Shown: positions 61,865-64,000 of the stretch, piece after piece | Layout of the letters: each line of letters begins with the position of its first letter | Numbering within the stretch: position 1 is the stretch's first letter | Position numbers and translations under genes: made by a program | Origin: Lachnospiraceae bacterium XBD2001 | GTDB lineage: Bacteria > Bacillota > Clostridia > Lachnospirales > Lachnospiraceae | Direction: 5' to 3' | Assembly: GCA_900116395.1 (NCBI GenBank) | Contig: FPAN01000003.1 | Location: 62,001 to 126,000, forward strand | Length of the DNA: 64,000 bases | The notes under the pieces: model-generated | Database searches by the model: none | What the model was told of the DNA's origin: nothing | Seen by the model: the letters and a program-made list of their open reading frames with translations, nothing else

Positions 61865-64000
61865 ATGGCTGATTCACAAGAGCGTCTGCTACGTACGGAA
61901 TATTCCGAGATTATGCAGAAGTCTTATATTGATTATGCAATGAGCGTCATCGTTGCCCGTGCCCTTCCGGATGTAAGAGACGGATTGAAGCCGGTACAGC
62001 GACGTACGTTATACGATATGTATGAATTGGGCATTCGTTACGATCGCCCATACCGTAAGTCTGCCCGTATCGTTGGTGATACTATGGGTAAGTACCATCC
62101 ACACGGTGACAGTTCTATTTATGAAGCCTTAGTCGTTATGGCGCAGGATTTCAAGAAGGGCATGCCGCTGGTTGACGGACACGGTAACTTCGGTTCCATC
62201 GAGGGCGACGGAGCCGCTGCCATGCGTTATACAGAGGCAAGATTACAGAAGATTACCCAGGAAGCATACCTTGCAGACTTAGACAAAGATGTAGTTGATT
62301 TCATGCCGAACTTCGATGAGACGGAGAAGGAGCCGGTGGTTCTTCCGGTACGTGTTCCGAACCTGCTCATTAACGGTGCGGAAGGTATTGCCGTTGGTAT
62401 GGCAACCAGTATTCCGACCCATAACTTAGGAGAAGTCATCGATGGTGTGATCGCCTACATGAAGGATCCGGATATCAATACGGAACAGATGATGAAGTAT
62501 ATTCCGGGACCGGATTTTCCAACCGGCGGTATTGTTACCAACAAGGATGAATTAAAAGCCATCTATTCTACCGGCGTAGGCAAGATTAAGCTCCGGGGTA
62601 AGGTAGAGATTGAGAAGCTAAAAGGCGGCCGCCAGCAGGTGGTCATTACCGAGATTCCGTACACCATGATTGGTGCCAATATCGGTAAGTTCTTGAATGA
62701 TATTTTTGCTTTATCTGAGAATAAGACAACCACGGATATTGTGGATATTTCCAACCAGTCCTCCAAAGAGGGTATCCGTATCGTCGTAGAACTGAAGAAG
62801 GGCGCAGATGCAGAGAACTTCTGTAACCTTTTATACAAGAAGACCCGTTTGGAAGATACCTTCGGTGTGAATATGCTTGCGGTTGCAGACGGCAAGCCGG
62901 AGACTATGGGTATTGTTCCGATTATTCGTCATCATGTGAACTTCCAGTACGAGCTTGCAACCCGTAAGTACACTACCTTGCTTGCAAAAGAGCGGGAGAA
63001 GAAGGAAGTCCAGGAAGGCTTAATCAAGGCCTGCGATGTCATCGACTTGATTATTGAGATTCTTCGTGGATCCAAGACGGTGGCTCAGGCGAAGGATTGC
63101 TTGATCAACGGTGTGACCGAGGGCATTAAATTCAAGTCCGAACAGTCCAAGAAGGATGCAGCCGGCTTGATGTTTACCGAGCGTCAGGCCACAGCCATCT
63201 TAGAGATGCGTTTACATCGTTTGATCGGCTTGGAAATCGAGGCACTTCGCAAGCAGTATGCGGAGACCATGCAGAACATCCAGACCTATTCCGATATTTT
63301 GGAGAACCGTGCTTCCATGGCGAAGGTGATTATCTCCGAGTTGAAGGCTTTCAAGAAGGAATACGCCAAGGAGCGTAAGACCGTTATTGACAACGTGGAA
63401 GAGGCTGTTATCGAAGAGAAGCCAATCGAGGTAGAGCCGGTTGCAGTTCTTTTGGATCGATTTGCTTATGCAAGAGTCATCGATATGGCAACCTATGAGC
63501 GTAACAAGGATGCGGCAGAGGAAGAGAGCAAGAAGATTATCTTCTGTAATAACGTGGATAAGCTTGCTATTTTTACCTCCGAAGGCAACATGCATCTGTT
63601 GAAGGTTCTTGATTTGCCGTTTGGTAAGTTCAGAGATAAGGGACTTCCAATCGATAATGTCAGCAAGTTCGACAGTAGCAAGGAAGACGTTCTCTTAATC
63701 GAGGCCATTCCGAACCTGAAGGACAAGAAGCTTCTCTTCGGTACCAAGAGCGGTATGATTAAGCTGGTTGACGGCGGCGAGTTCGATGTCAGCAAGCGTA
63801 CCACAGCTGCTACCAAGTTGGCAGACAAGGATTTGGTTGTTTGCGTTGGTATCGTTCATGAAGGCGATACAGTGGTGATGCAGTCCGAAGAAGGCTTATT
63901 CTTACGTATCGACGGAATTACCATTCCGGAGAAGAAGAAGGCTGCAGTAGGTGTTCGCGGTATCCGCTTGGGTGCGAAGGATCGTGTACATGCAATGTAC
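61865..64000 (+). CDS. Type IIA topoisomerase A subunit (probably ParC), 3' end outside window
   Basis: 712 codons visible, open at the window end. Winged helix with catalytic Tyr122 in AAAMRYTEARL; GDSSIYE at residues 81-87 (Ser83, Glu87: no substitution of the usual quinolone-resistance kind); tower and coiled coil follow. The C-terminal wheel begins near residue 515. Where gyrase carries the GyrA box (QRRGGKG-like) there is only MATYERNKDAAEEE, so wrapping-type supercoiling is unlikely; topoisomerase IV (ParC) is favoured. AGGAGAG precedes the ATG. Cotranscribed with the B subunit. Confidence 0.88.
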   Translation, partial: MADSQERLLRTEYSEIMQKSYIDYAMSVIVARALPDVRDGLKPVQRRTLYDMYELGIRYDRPYRKSARIVGDTMGKYHPHGDSSIYEALVVMAQDFKKGMPLVDGHGNFGSIEGDGAAAMRYTEARLQKITQEAYLADLDKDVVDFMPNFDETEKEPVVLPVRVPNLLINGAEGIAVGMATSIPTHNLGEVIDGVIAYMKDPDINTEQMMKYIPGPDFPTGGIVTNKDELKAIYSTGVGKIKLRGKVEIEKLKGGRQQVVITEIPYTMIGANIGKFLNDIFALSENKTTTDIVDISNQSSKEGIRIVVELKKGADAENFCNLLYKKTRLEDTFGVNMLAVADGKPETMGIVPIIRHHVNFQYELATRKYTTLLAKEREKKEVQEGLIKACDVIDLIIEILRGSKTVAQAKDCLINGVTEGIKFKSEQSKKDAAGLMFTERQATAILEMRLHRLIGLEIEALRKQYAETMQNIQTYSDILENRASMAKVIISELKAFKKEYAKERKTVIDNVEEAVIEEKPIEVEPVAVLLDRFAYARVIDMATYERNKDAAEEESKKIIFCNNVDKLAIFTSEGNMHLLKVLDLPFGKFRDKGLPIDNVSKFDSSKEDVLLIEAIPNLKDKKLLFGTKSGMIKLVDGGEFDVSKRTTAATKLADKDLVVCVGIVHEGDTVVMQSEEGLFLRIDGITIPEKKKAAVGVRGIRLGAKDRVHAMY

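Overview
The window reads as chromosome from an anaerobic Gram-positive bacterium of the Clostridia, most likely family Lachnospiraceae. The grounds are gene order and content: the ylxM-ffh-rpsP-khpA-rimM-trmD-rplS block, an rpmF-plsX-acpP-rnc-smc-ftsY block, a Na+-pumping biotin decarboxylase, an ABC sugar importer with no ATPase of its own, DUF624 proteins and DUF6171-like zinc-ribbon proteins. Most genes lie on the + strand. No tRNA, rRNA, CRISPR array, insertion sequence or prophage was seen. The first gene (J-domain-like) and the last gene (topoisomerase A subunit) are cut by the window edges.

Layout. 0-7.6 kb: SRP and translation factors, two signal peptidases I around the ribosome-assembly GTPase RbgA, and RNase HII. 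7.6-16.5 kb: a FliK-like/FlhB-like pair, YraN, PgeF, a DUF512 radical-SAM-like protein, Der, PlsY, GpsA, dUTPase and a divergent phosphoribosyltransferase. 16.7-18.1 kb: ScpA/ScpB, partners of the SMC encoded at 53.7 kb. 18.3-23.5 kb: a five-gene sodium-pump decarboxylase operon carrying two different carboxyltransferases. 23.6-24.9 kb: a membrane coiled-coil protein overlapping an OmpR-type response regulator. 25.0-36.5 kb: an arabinan-use locus (importer, two DUF624 proteins, three GH43 enzymes, one GH51 and a minus-strand wHTH regulator). 36.7-39.9 kb: a histidine kinase, a lipoprotein and CheV. 40-49.3 kb: a large acidic/lysine-rich membrane protein, HisHF, Ung, adenosine deaminase, a split PurH (archaeal-type PurO plus stand-alone AICAR transformylase), an unknown protein and TmcAL on the minus strand. 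49.5-58.5 kb: AckA, YceD, RpmF, PlsX, AcpP, RNase III, SMC and FtsY. 58.5-64 kb: threonine dehydratase and a type IIA topoisomerase pair that looks more like ParE/ParC than gyrase.

How parts fit. In the arabinan locus one GH43 is a predicted surface lipoprotein, a lipoprotein binding protein and two permeases bring in the products, and GH43/GH51 enzymes without signal peptides would finish release of L-arabinose in the cytoplasm. The palindrome TTTAGA-N4-TCTAAA lies just upstream of the local regulator gene, and a one-mismatch copy with further half-sites lies at the importer promoter, which suggests one regulator for both. The locus sits exactly between a response regulator with no kinase beside it and a kinase with no response regulator beside it.

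Most unusual signals: (1) three intergenic elements at 44.8-45.0, 45.07-45.28 and 49.3-49.45 kb that share short conserved blocks inside long, nested inverted repeats with different outer arms, an apparent family of structured repeats; (2) the double-carboxyltransferase Na+ pump; (3) the candidate shared operators and split two-component pair around the arabinan locus; (4) the split PurH. All calls were made by eye from sequence. No database search, folding or phylogeny was run.
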